Of a stretch of 64,000 nt of DNA, positions 22,184 through 31,944 are shown one piece after another. The notes below the pieces were generated by a model, which ran no database searches, was not told the origin of the DNA, and worked only from the letters and a program-made list of their open reading frames with translations. Made by a program: the position numbers and the translations under genes. Within the stretch, counting starts at the first letter, position 1, and each line of letters opens with the position of its first letter. The stretch is from positions 1 through 64,000 of the forward strand of contig JAOTOM010002902.1 of assembly GCA_034440615.1 (NCBI GenBank), written 5' to 3'. This DNA is from Ashinkailepas kermadecensis (taxonomy: Eukaryota; Arthropoda; Thecostraca; Neolepadidae).

Positions 22184-22205
22184 TTTATCGAATCGATTCG
22201 ATAAA
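22184..22205. repeat. 22-nt perfect palindrome in ATCGAT-rich tract
   Basis: The segment centred on ATCGAATCGATTCGAT equals its own reverse complement over 22 nt, within a 50-nt run built of ATCGA and TTTATCG words (22179-22230). It lies exactly between the 5' truncation of the minus-strand LINE and the left arm of a long inverted repeat. Confidence 0.8.
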
Positions 22206-22233
22206 TCGAATCGAATCGATTTTATCGATCAAA

Positions 22234-22525
22234 GAACTACCCGGATTCGTTGCACCCTGGACCGAGCTTTCGCTCTTTGGTCCCTGCCCCGGCCGCAATG
22301 GCCCAAGACAGTGGGATCGTCACCGTTAGGTTTCCTCCGGGGGGTAAAGGTTAGTTGGGAGACAGAGTAGTTGGGGATATGGTGAGGGAGGTTTTCCTTC
22401 TAGATTCGCAGGAGTGCTCCTCTAGGGTCCCTGGATCTCTTCCTGTCTTGGCTTCTTCTGCTGCTACAGGTTTGTCTTCTGCTCAAACCTTGGACCTTCC
22501 TGGATCTCTTCTTGTTTGCCGACTG
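22234..22525 (+). repeat. Left arm of long imperfect inverted repeat
   Basis: Aligns with the reverse complement of 24525-24730. Shared blocks are CCCGGATTCGTTG, GTTAGGTTTCCTCCGGGG, TACAGGTTTGTCTTCT and AAACCTTGGACCTTCCTGGA. The left arm carries an extra insertion of about 75 bp (about 22249-22323). The arms bracket the promoter and first three exons of family C copy C2. Confidence 0.75.
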
Positions 22526-22579
22526 CTGCAGCGAAAATGAACAGAGTACACCAAGGCGGACCAACTCGGAACGGACAAT

Positions 22580-22669
22580 CGCGTGCGCCATGAAAGGCGC
22601 CATGAAAGCGCCACAAAAAGCGCCACAAAAAGCAGAATACGGGCTGGTTGATTAGCATTATATAAGTAA
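22580..22669 (+). promoter_or_regulatory. Putative promoter of C2: GCGCCA repeats and TATA box
   Basis: Four head-to-tail 11-12 bp units (GCGCCATGAAAG twice, GCGCCACAAAAA twice; about 22587-22635) are followed by ATTATATAAGTA (about 22658-22669), a good TATA match 45-50 bp before the ATG at 22712. A TATA-to-start distance of this size would leave a 5' UTR of about 20 nt. The GCGCCA-A-rich unit is loosely like an E2F half-site; that is only a resemblance. Confidence 0.5.
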
Positions 22670-22759
22670 GTGTTTGGAATCCATGCACCTGGCGAGACCG
22701 GTAGGAAGAAGATGGCGGCTCTCAATCGGCTATGGAATGAGCTCTTCAAAGACGTGGCA

Positions 22760-23380
22760 GAAGCGGGAAAGATGAAAAAGAAGAAGAAGAAGAGGAAGAT
22801 GGAGCCCGAGCCGGAGCCGGAGGCGGCCGAGGCCGACGCCGATCAGAATGAGGCCTCACCTGAGATACAGAAGAGGAAAAAGAAAAACAAGAAGAGGAAC
22901 GTTCTCGAAGAGCCCGAGGCGGAGCCTGAGCCCGAGCTCGAGCCCGAGCCGGAGATAAAAAAGAAGAAGAACAAGAAGACGACGAAGAACTGTCTCGAGG
23001 AGCCAGAGGCGGAGCCTGAGCCCGAGCCTGAGTCCCAGCCTGAGCCCCAGCTCGAGCCCGAGCCGGAGCCGTAGGCCGAGCACCATGAGGCCGGGCCCAA
23101 GAAGAAGAAGAAGACGAACGAGCCAGAGCCCATGCCCCTGCCCGAGGAGGAGCCTGAGCCCGAGCCTGAGCCCCAGCCTGAGCCCCAGTCGAGCCGGAGT
23201 CGGAGGCCGAGCACCATGAGGCCGAGCCCAAGAAGAAGAAGACGAACGAGCCCGAGCCCCTGCCAGAGGAGGAGGAGCCTGAGCCCGAGCCTGAGCCCCA
23301 GCTTGAGCTCGAGCCTGAGCCCGAGCCTGAGCCCCAGCTCGACCCCGATCCGGATCCGGAGGCCGAGCCCAGGCCAGTGT
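22760..23380 (+). repeat. Lys-run and Glu-Pro coding repeats
   Basis: Within exon 1, AAGAAGAAG-type runs alternate with GAGCC(T/C/G)GAGCCC-type runs, giving poly-Lys patches between long (Glu-Pro)n stretches. At least three larger units are visible (around 22795-22960, 22960-23090 and 23090-23380). The highly charged, low-complexity product is expected to be disordered. Confidence 0.8.
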
Positions 23381-24524
23381 CTCCCGATATGTTTATGACG
23401 TACGACGGACCGGAGCAGGTGGCCACCGTCGACCACGTCGACGACGACGACGAGTGGCTGCCGTCACCGTCACCGCGCCGCCGCCCGTCTCCAAGCCGTG
23501 AGCCCAGGTTAGTAGTCTGAGGTTTTGTATGCTATGCATGGATGTCTGTGTATGTATGTGCAATGCGTCATGTATGCTCATGTCATCAGTGTACGTTCAT
23601 ATATCATGTATTGCATGCATCCTGTATGCTCTCCTGTGGTGTCATGTGTATGTTCATACAGTTCATGTTTGTGTTTGTGTGTGTGCGTATGTGTGCCCAT
23701 ATATCATGTATGCTCCTGTATTGTATCATGCATGTTCATGTAGCATGCACTTGTTCTCCTCCAAACGTGCTGCTTCACTTTGTTTCAGTGCACCGGAAGG
23801 CCGCAGACCGCGGCGCCGTGGCCGCCGAGCCGTCGCCGGAGCCAAGCCGCCGGCCGCGATGCGCAAGCGCTACGCCTGCTTCCTCGGTGTGTGCCGAGGC
23901 ACAAAATATCTGGACCTGGTCCGGCACATCCAGGGATGCCACCCGGCGCTGGCACATGTGGCACTGCAGGAGGCTAGGCGCCTGCAGAGTGCTCAGCGCC
24001 AGGAGGCAGAAGGTGGCGCCGAGCCACCACTGCGCCAGAGGACCCGGTGGAGGTGCCCCTTCGGCGACGACGACCCGGACCAGTGCCCGGCCGGCGTCGT
24101 CAACCTGGCGCGGCACCTCGCCGGGCACTATGCCAAAGGCATGCAAGAGGTAAGAATCACTTCCGTTTACACATTCACTTTGTGTTCATACTGATCGATC
24201 GCCCGGTTCTGTGTTGTTGTTGCTGTGCTGTGTGTGCATGTTGCATGACTCTGCCCACCGTCCGCAGCATCGTCTAGCCTGGACACGGGCCCGGCGGGTG
24301 GGCGACCCCGCACCGGCGACGCCAGTGGTCGGCCTCGAAGCCATCTCTGAGGCCTTCTCCGACTTTCTCCGCGGCGTTCGGGGCGGGTGCTGCTCCCAGG
24401 AGAAAGTCTCCAAACACATCTGAGCGGTAAGCAAAATACCTTTACTGTACCGTACTGTACAGGAGTGTATCGCATGTCGCATGAGTGTGCACCATAATCA
24501 GATCGGACACAGGTATTTTCAGAG

Positions 24525-24730
24525 CTCTTCTTACTAAGCGAAGACTCGCGAAGAACTCCAGGAAGGTCCAAGGTTTGGAAAGAAGACAAACCTGTAGCGG
24601 CAGAAGAAGTGAAGACTCGAAGATCTCCAGGCACCCTAGACGAGCAGTCTAGAGCATCTTGTCTCTGTATCCCAACTCACCTTTAACCCCGGAGGAAACC
24701 TAACTGTGTCAACGAATCCGGGTATTTTGT
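24525..24730 (-). repeat. Right arm of long imperfect inverted repeat
   Basis: Reverse complement matches 22234-22525 without the 75-bp insertion. It lies in the C2 intron between exons ending 24426 and starting 24841. A short part (CTCCAGGCACCCTAGACGAG) also follows copy C1 at 19291. Confidence 0.75.
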
Positions 24731-25343
24731 ATTCCTTCACTGTACCGTCACGGTATCATCGCAAGACGTGTCCGATGTGCGTGCCGTTTCAGCTGTGTTG
24801 CTTGGTGTCGGATTGTTAATGTGTATACGCCCATTCACAGATACGCCTCATCGTGTCGGAGGTGCTGCCCGACCAGGACCCGGCTCTCATCACAAATACA
24901 CGGTTCCTGGAGGCCCTCACCGGAGCCGAACTGCACATGGAGCGGCAGGACGGATGGCTCCATCGGCAGATGGTTAACCGTCGAAAGACGAGAGGCACCC
25001 TCAAGGCAGATATGGGCAGAGTGCGGCGATTCCTCGACTATCTGTCCGTGGATGCGGCGACATTGGGGATCACCGCATGGATCCCGCAAATGGCGGTGAG
25101 TGTAATCGTCATAGCGCTTTCTGCTGCTGTCCTGCGATTTGTTTCTCGACCGCGTTGGAAGGGTGTGCTTGCATGTTTGTGGGTGGTTTATTTGTTATAC
25201 TGTGGTTCTTAGTATTGTGCATTTTCAGCCCATCCGCAAGATGCTGGCCGGCTGGGCTGAGGTCTTGCAGTCCCAGCCGTGGGAGCGACGACGCCAATAT
25301 GAGGGACAGGTGGCCCGGATCATCCCTCTCGAGCTCCAGAAGG

Positions 25344-25356
25344 AGTTCCTCGATGT
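25344..25356. repeat. 13-bp LINE target duplication, left copy
   Basis: AGTTCCTCGATGT, identical to 35863-35875. It covers the end of a C2 exon (FLD codons) and the first two bases of its donor. Confidence 0.9.
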
Positions 25357-25960
25357 GTGTGTGTGTGTGTTTGTGAATTTCTTCAGCCTGCCACCGTATG
25401 GTGATGTCGGCTGTTTCTTGTTGTTTGTCGGAGGTATTGGCATTGGTAGGTAAGTAGGTGTGCAGAGTATGGTAGGAGGATTAGTCTGGGAGTGGAAGAG
25501 GGTGTTGACTTGTTGAGCGTTGTCAGAGTAGAGTCGTAGACGTCTTGGAGCTTGGAGTGTGCTGAGTAGAGTTGGGTTCAGCAGGAGTACAGTAGCTGGT
25601 CGAAGTCCGAAGATGAGGTAGATGCGAAGATTTGCCAGTCCGGACGGTGCCAAGTTGGGGTATGGGATGAAGTGGGGGTTTGGGGTTGGGTCATCGCCAT
25701 GGTTTTAACATTGCAAGAACCAGTCTTTGGGATATATTGCTTTTTCTTGTCTTTTCTTTTCTTTTCTTTTTAAGCAGTATCATGTTTTTCTGTTCGTTTC
25801 GGGATATTTTGTTCGTTTTTATTTTATTTTCTAACATCTATTTTGTTATTTCATTTTTTCTTCCCCTTTTTCAGTTGTGCGAGTATCCGTGTGATAGAGA
25901 GAAAGTGGAAGACATGTTCGTTTGGTGCTGGATGTTCGTCGTTGAGGAGAGTAGTGAGGT

Positions 25961-26460
25961 TTAGTGGGATGTTGTGTGTGGCGCAATAGTTGGTGATATG
26001 TTGTCTTTGGTGGTTGTATTTGGTGCAGTAAATGAATGTGTTTGATTGCGAGTATTCGGTGACATGTTGTGCATTGTGGTCGCTGTTGTAGGATGAGGTA
26101 GGAGTGTGTGAGTGCTGTGTGTCCTGTTCGTATGCGTGTTAGTGTACGTTCTTTTTGTCTGGTGTTGGTTGATGGAGTGCCATTGTTCGTGTTTGGGGTG
26201 TATTTCGTGGAGTTGTGTTATTGTTGTGTCCCAGGTTTGTTGTATGTGTTTGTTGAGGGCTTGGCGTATTGTGTGGTAGTAATCTGATTTTGAGTATGGG
26301 CATTGCGTGGTTTGTTGTAGTGTTGTGGCTAGGTTTGCTTCTGTGTCTGCGTGTTCATTACCGTGTATGTTTGTGTGGCTTGTGATCCAGAGAAGTAGTG
26401 GGCGTTGTTGGATGTTTAGTTTTTTTATGCATGTAGAGTATTTTGGGAATAAGTGGGTGT
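25961..26460 (-). pseudogene. LINE RNase H C-terminal half
   Basis: LLLWITSHTNIHGNEHADTEANLA carries the last catalytic Asp (quoted in part) and is followed by a Thr/His-rich tail ending ...TTKDNISPT. The first half of the domain is at 27826-28080. Joining HL at 27826 to FPKYSTCIKKL near 26450 restores a continuous frame, so an insertion separates them. Confidence 0.8.
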
Positions 26461-27825
26461 GTATAAAAGTTGGTTTTGGGGCATCTAAATCCCAGCCATT
26501 CAGCCCCCTAACCCCAACGTTCATGGCGCGACAAGTTTCCAGGCACATACCTGTCGCCCGCCTATCTAGACGCTGACGAGTGAAGTCACCGCTCCAGTCG
26601 AGAGCCGGTCAGTGGACATTGCCCTGACCCCCTCCCTCCTTCCGGCTGACACCCCGCCGCCCCGGCCGCCAGAGCTGTGACCTCGAAACCGTGCAGCCGA
26701 CCGCTGTACCTACCCCTCCCTCTCCAGCATCCCGGCGCGCCCGGCCGTCGCCTCTGCAGATGTGACCTCGAACCCCTCCCCATATCCGACCGGCGTGCCC
26801 GCCCGCCACCGCTGCACCCCAATACCCCGGCGCGCGCCCCGCCGCCGTCGTCAGATGGTGAATGCCAGTGGGTGATGTGATCGTCAGTGGGTGATGTAGG
26901 ACAAGTAATTATATTGTGGGAACCCTATGGACAGGCGTGTATATGCTGTCTATACCAGCTGTCATGCGGTGATGTGACCGAGTGTCGCTAGGGTGTCGGG
27001 CGCTGTGTCGCTAGATCAGCGGCTGCAGTGTCGCTCCTCTGCCAGTCAGCTGTTGTGGAACAACGTCCGGTGAAATGCTGACAGCTCACTGTCCGACCCC
27101 GATACCGCGCGGGCCTCACAGAAGGTGCCGTCTCAGCACCCGTTCCCACACGAGGCCAGTCTCTGGATGTCATCAGAGGCGGCTCTGATATCTGACTCTG
27201 AGCTGACATATGTCTGATGTCAGAGAGAACAGCACACCCGCTTGGTGTATAGTTCACAGGGTTCTAGCCTGTGCCGACGTCCTGGCCATGCGACGCAGTA
27301 GTGACGTGTGCGGGTTGATCACGTGATAGTGACGTACTGTGAGTTACCTCGGACGCGCCGCAAGGGCCCTCACTCCTCAGTCTCTAACTACCGAGCGCTC
27401 GTGGCTGGCGGTCGCCCCTCAGGCGGCTCGCCGCCGCCTGGCCGGCCCTGCCCCGCACGTCGGTACTAAGGTACGCCTGGACTCTGCCTGAGAGTCGCTG
27501 TCTGTCGAGATGTAGTTATCTGATAGAAACTGTTGCACCTGTCTATCAAAAATGAAGCTACATTGTTAACGCTATATCACGCTGCGCATTAATGTCTGAT
27601 CTTCGTGGCCATTTATCTGTTGACTAATATGCACAATATAGAAGTGCTGACTTTGGAAGTGCGTGTCAAGAGGTGTGGAGATCAGAGCTCCTGAGATGAG
27701 CCAGAGCCATTGATTAAAAACATAACCGGGGTATTAATATCGCAAACGCTGAGGTCCATAGACTTATCACTTAGCCAAATGAAGGTTTACCCCATAAGCA
27801 GAGGGGGCAGAAAAACCTTCACTAC
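26461..27825. mobile_element. Unclassified 1.36-kb insertion in LINE
   Basis: It interrupts the RNase H frame of the minus-strand LINE; removing it makes KFKHLFPKY continuous. The insert is GC-rich in its first and middle parts and has no ORF with a recognisable motif. Near the right end GAAGGTTT and AAACCTTC form an 8-bp inverted repeat with a 24-nt loop (27781-27820), followed by ACTACAG. Any target duplication is very short (GTG at most). Solo LTR, SINE-like or a Helitron-like fragment are all possible. Confidence 0.55.
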
Positions 27826-28080
27826 AGGTGTTTGAATTTGGTGTATGGTGTTATGCCTTGTAGTGCTGATTTTGCGTCTGTGGCTATGATATTGTGTTCA
27901 ATTTGTGTGTAATAGATGGAGTATGCCGAGAAGATTGCGTAGAGTTCTGCTGTGTATGTGGATGCTGTGTCGTGCAGACGGGCACGTAAGATGACTCGGG
28001 GTGGTGCCGTATTGGGATACAGCACCGCCGCTGTGCCCGTCTGCTGTGTATGTGATTTGGATCCGTCTGTGTAGATGATG
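27826..28080 (-). pseudogene. LINE RNase H N-terminal half
   Basis: IYTDGSKSHTQQTGTAAV (first catalytic Asp, about 28065), TYTAELYAIFSAY (Glu) and IIATDAKSALQGI (Asp), then ending YTKFKHL at the insertion point. Continues at 26460. Confidence 0.8.
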
Positions 28081-28499
28081 TTGTGATTTGCACATTGTGA
28101 TGTGAATTGTAGGAAGAGTTGTTGTATTTCTGCGTCTGTGTATGTGTTTCGGTTTGTCTATGAGGAAGTGTGTTGTGGGTGTTTGGTGTTTCCACCATGC
28201 TGTGGGTGGTGGGAGTGGTTGTGCTGTGGGGAGTGTGATTTGTAGACTATTTGCGTGTTGGTGTATGCGGGATCCTATTGTGGTTTTAGGTCGTGGTGCG
28301 TTCATGAGTAAGTGTCTGCGTTTGGTGCGGATTTTGAGTGCTTCAGTGCATGGGTGGTGTTTGACGAGTTGTTTTGTAGTGATATCTTATTGTATTTGTC
28401 ATTGTATTTGTGATTGTATTGTATTAGTGATTGTATTTGATTTCGCTGCGTTTTCGAAGAGTGGGGATCCGTATTCCAAAATTGGCCGAATGAGTGATT

Positions 28500-29540
28500 T
28501 GTAGAGAGTTAGAAGTGTGTTTCGATCGGATCCCCAGTTTGTGCCAGAAAGTGCTCGGAGGAGGTTTATTCGTTTTGATGCGCGTTTGTGGATGTCTAAG
28601 ATGTGTGGCCGAAAGGTAAGTCGTGGGTCTAATGTTATACCTAGAAATTTTGTTGTGGTTACAAATGGTATGGATGTGTAGTCAATTTTTAGTGGTTGTA
28701 AGTTTGTGTGTCGAGTGTAGCCAAATATTCATTTCGATTTGTGTGGTGCTATGTGTAAGTTAAGTAAGGCTAGTTTGTTGTGTAGTTCTGATAGTGCTCT
28801 TTGTAGTGTTCCTAATGCGTTGTTGGGTGTGTCATGTGATGTACAGATTACTATGTCATCTGCGTAGATTGCTATTTTTGTCGGGAAATTGTCAGTGATG
28901 CGTGAGTTTAGGCCTAGAATGAAGAGAAGGGGACTTAGAACGGAGCCTTACATTAAGCCGGTCGTGGGGAATTTAGTGTCTGACGTGTGAGGCCCAATTT
29001 TGACTTGAAATGATCTGTTTAGTAAGTAGAAATGTAGGTAGTGTAGTCGTCTTCCTTGTATGTCTAGGCTGTATAGGTGCTGTAAGAGTGCTGTGATTTT
29101 GATAGTGTCATAGGCTTGTTTGAGATCCAGGAAGACTGCGACGGTGGTACGTTTCTTTGCCGCCGCTTCCTGAATGTGAGTGGTGAGGTAGGTGAGGTTG
29201 TCAAGACAGGAGCGGTTAGGTAGAAAGCCTGATTGCATAGGAGAGATTAGTTTTTGCGTTTGAATAATGTAGAGGAGGCGTTTTTTGACAAGGCGTTCAA
29301 AGAGTTTGCGAAAACAGCTGGTTAGTGCGATAGGTCGGTAGGAGTCGCATAGGGTTCGGTCTGTGTTTGGTTTTGGGATAGGAATGAGCAGAGCGTGTAG
29401 CCAAGATTGTGGGTATGTATGTGTTGTCCATGCGGTGTTGTAGGTATCCAGTAATGTTTGTAGTGCTTGTGTTGGGAGGTGTTTGAAGAATGAATAGTGT
29501 ATGTTGTCTGGTCCTACGCTTGTGTTTCCTGTTTGTGCGA
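28500..29540 (-). pseudogene. LINE reverse transcriptase domain
   Basis: Minus-strand RT. SYRPIALTSCFRKLFERLV (about 29330), SGFLPNRSCLDNLTYL (about 29230), VAVFLDLKQAYDTI (about 29130, catalytic Asp), GSVLSPLLF after an in-frame stop (about 28945), IAIYADDIVICT (about 28875, catalytic Asp pair), KFLGITLDPRLTFRPHI (about 28645) and LLTLYKSLIRPILEYGSP (about 28520). At least two internal stops. Confidence 0.85.
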
Positions 29541-30244
29541 TTGCTATTTGTAATTATGTGAGTGTAAACCTAGTGTTGTAAAGGTGTGGCCGTGTGTGAC
29601 TGGTTGGTGGTGGGGGGTGTCGTGCGAGTGTGGATGACCTAATGTGATAGTTGTGTGCGAAAATGTTTGCTATTGTTTGTGGATCTGTGGTGGTGACGTT
29701 GTTGTGTATGAGTGTGATGACTTTGGCTTGTGGTATTTGTCGATGTTTGAATGTTCCAAGAAGTGTCCAAATTTCGCCGAGAGAAGTGAATCTGTTAAAT
29801 TGGGTGCAAAATGCATTCCAGGTTTTTTTTGCATTTTTAATGGTTCTTTTGCAGGCTGCTCTGAGTTGTTTGTATACTGTGAGTGTTTCTGGTGTGTGGT
29901 GTCTTTCGTGTCTGTGTCGTGCGTGGTTCCTCGCGCGGATCGCCCGGTGGCATTTGTCGCTCCACCAGGGTGCCGCGCGAGGTTTGCGTTGATGGCGTGG
30001 TTTTGTTTGTGGTATGTGTTGGTGTGCTGTGGTGATGAGGATGTGTGCAAATTGTTCTGGTGTGAGGTGTGGGTTGTGTGCTGTTTGTGCTGCTATGGAT
30101 TCTGAAAAGGGTGTCCAGGATGCTTTTTTTGAGGTTCCATCGGCCCGTCGGTGGATTTGGTGGGCCGGTGGTCGGGATTTGGTTAAAGGTGATGGTTATG
30201 GGTGCGTGGTCGCTGAAATGAGGATCGGGGTCGGATGTCCATGA

Positions 30245-30848
30245 TAGGGTAAGGGCTATGCGTGAGGATGCCAGGGCTACGTCAGGGGTAGTGGGGGATG
30301 GGGCGTTAATTGGGACGAGGTATGTTGGTGATCCGGTGTTGAGTACTGTGAGGTTATGTTGTGTAGCCAGTGTGATGAGTGTGAGTGCTCTGTGATCGGA
30401 TCGTGTTGTGCGGGTGTCCCATAGTGGGTGGTGCGAGTTAAAGTCTCCTGTGAGTATGACGGGGGGGGGTGAATTTGATCGAGTGCCTTGTTTAATTCCG
30501 AGAGGGTGTCTGTGGTTTGCGCGGGGGATCGTATATGTTAATGAGTGTGTAAGCTGTGTTGTGTAGGTGGATTTCAGTGAGTAATATGTCTGCTGTGGTG
30601 TTGAATTGTATCAGACGGTGCGGTGTTGTATTCCTAATGTATGTGCATACTCCGCCTGATCTGTGTGTGTTGTGTGTGTCTTGTCTATGTAGCGTGTAGT
30701 GAGGGATACTAAATTGATATGAGTCATGGGGTTTGAAGTGTGTTTCCTGTATGCATAGTGCAGTGTGGTTTGTTTGTAATGCGTAGTGTTTGAATTCTGG
30801 CCAGTGTCTCATGAGTCCGTGCGTGTTCCATTGTAGTATTGTGTTCAT
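30245..30848 (-). pseudogene. LINE AP-type endonuclease domain
   Basis: Starts ATG at 30848 with LQWNTHGLMRHW, then CIQETHFK, GGVCTYIR and LINIYDPPRKP. After a frameshift near the C8-9 run at 30463-30472, LTGDFNSHHPLWDT, and finally SDPDPHFSDHAPITI. QET, GDFN and SDH are catalytic-site motifs of the LINE APE endonuclease, which nicks target DNA. Confidence 0.85.
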
Positions 30849-31289
30849 TGTCTGTGGCTGTTGGCACGAGTGAGTGGTCTTTTGGGGGATTGTTTTTGGT
30901 GGTGCTTTTCGTGGGCCTATGAGGTTCTTGTGGTTGAGTGGGGGTGTGGTGTTGGTGTTGGGTTTACGGGGATTGTGATGTCTGAGTCGGTTGTCGTTTG
31001 CTCTGATTCGGTGTCTGTGTGCGAGTGTTGTGCCAGTGATATGGTCGATGTGTATGAAGTTGGGGATGTTGAGTCTTCTGGTTGGTAGGGTGGTGGCGGT
31101 GGAGGGTGACAGGGTGGAGTAGGTGCCTGTGAGCGGTTTGAGATAGGTGGTGGTGCTTGGAGTGGTCTGTGGGTAGTGGGGTGTCCTGGCGTCGCCGAGT
31201 GTTTCTTGTGTGTGTTTGTGTTGGTCGGTGTTGACGTGTCTGTTCGTTGTGAGTTTGTATTCTGCTTGCGTGGTGTTAATGTGGGAAGA

Positions 31290-31937
31290 GCCGGGTATTC
31301 TGTGTAAGAGAGTGGTGGTACTGATGTGTGGTTCCCCGGCTCTGTGCGGCGAGTTGGCCACGCCGCCCGCGGGCCGAAGACCACTGCCCTGGCGTCGGGC
31401 AGGGACATGCCCCCGAGATGGCCTCGGCGGAGCACTTCGCGCTCCGCCTGCCACCGGGGGCAGCCCCCGTCCGACGCCACGTGGTCCCCCGCAGGCGGCG
31501 CAGTGGCGCTCGCCGCTTGTGTACTGGTAAGCGCGGTGTGGCTGGGCGCAGTTCCCGCATGTGTGTGGTGCTGTGGCACCCCTCCCCCCTTTGAGTGGCC
31601 ATATCGCTGGCATTTGGCACAGCGTCGCGGGATGGGTGCACGTGGACTGACTTCGTACATAGCGTATCCGGCTTTAATGTGTTTTGGTGGTGTGCATGTG
31701 TTAAATTTGGAGTCCTATGCTGCGTGTGTTAAATTTGAGTATGTGGAGTCCTATGCTGCGTGTGTTCCTAGGGGCCGGTCGGTACACGGCGGCGACGCCC
31801 TGGTCGAGGAGCCTCTCGACCAGGACGTCCGCCGATATACCGGCCAGCTCTCTGGCCATAATGGTCCCTTGTGAAGTGTTGAGGTGTGTGGCAGGGGTGA
31901 TGGTGACCGGGATGTTGAGGATGGCGTGCATGTTAGG
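31290..31937 (-). pseudogene. LINE ORF1 (gag-like), C-terminal part with zinc knuckles
   Basis: Minus strand: PNMHAILNIPVTITPATHLN, ELAGISADVLVERLLDQGV, then a small tandem duplication (about 31 bp, near 31710-31770) that breaks the frame. MYEVSPRAPIPRRCAKCQRYGH follows (first knuckle, quoted in part), then a G-run frameshift, then CGNCAQPHRAYQ and HCAACGG (second Cys/His set). This is the layout of Jockey/I ORF1 proteins, which bind element RNA. The N-terminal part is at 34933-35120 beyond the CR1-like insertion. Confidence 0.75.
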
Positions 31938-31944
31938 TAGGAGG
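31938..31944. repeat. 7-bp CR1-like target duplication, left copy
   Basis: TAGGAGG, repeated at 34926-34932. Using one copy restores the ORF1 frame as ...DARLLPNMHAIL. Confidence 0.8.

Larger units (their letters stand above)
22712..25354 (+). pseudogene. Zinc-finger tyrosine recombinase C2, 5' exons
   Basis: Exon 1 (22712-23517; MAALNRLWNELFKDVAEAG, then Lys and Glu-Pro repeats, then DMFMTYDGPEQVATVDHV) ends CCCAG|GTTAGT. The 23789-24149 exon holds two degenerate C2H2 fingers: YACFLGVC...RHIQGCH (C-x4-C-x10-H-x4-H) and RCPFGDDDPDQC...HLAGH (C-x9-C-x9-H-x3-H). Exons 24268-24426 (HRLAWTRARRVG...), 24841-25095 (IRLIVSEVLPDQ...RVRRFLDYLSVD) and 25229-25354 (PIRKMLAGWAEVLQSQPW...LQKEFLD) are helical and suit a core-binding domain. 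From 23789 on all junctions are phase 0 with AG acceptors and GT donors. Lesions: TAG at 23072-23074, a one-base loss near 23189, and TGA at 24421 (C1 has CGT GAG AGC there). The gene continues at 36042 beyond a LINE. Confidence 0.75.

Noticed and set aside
27781..27825. Helitron 3' end
   Set aside because: There is a hairpin near the end, but no CTRR terminus and no insertion between A and T.
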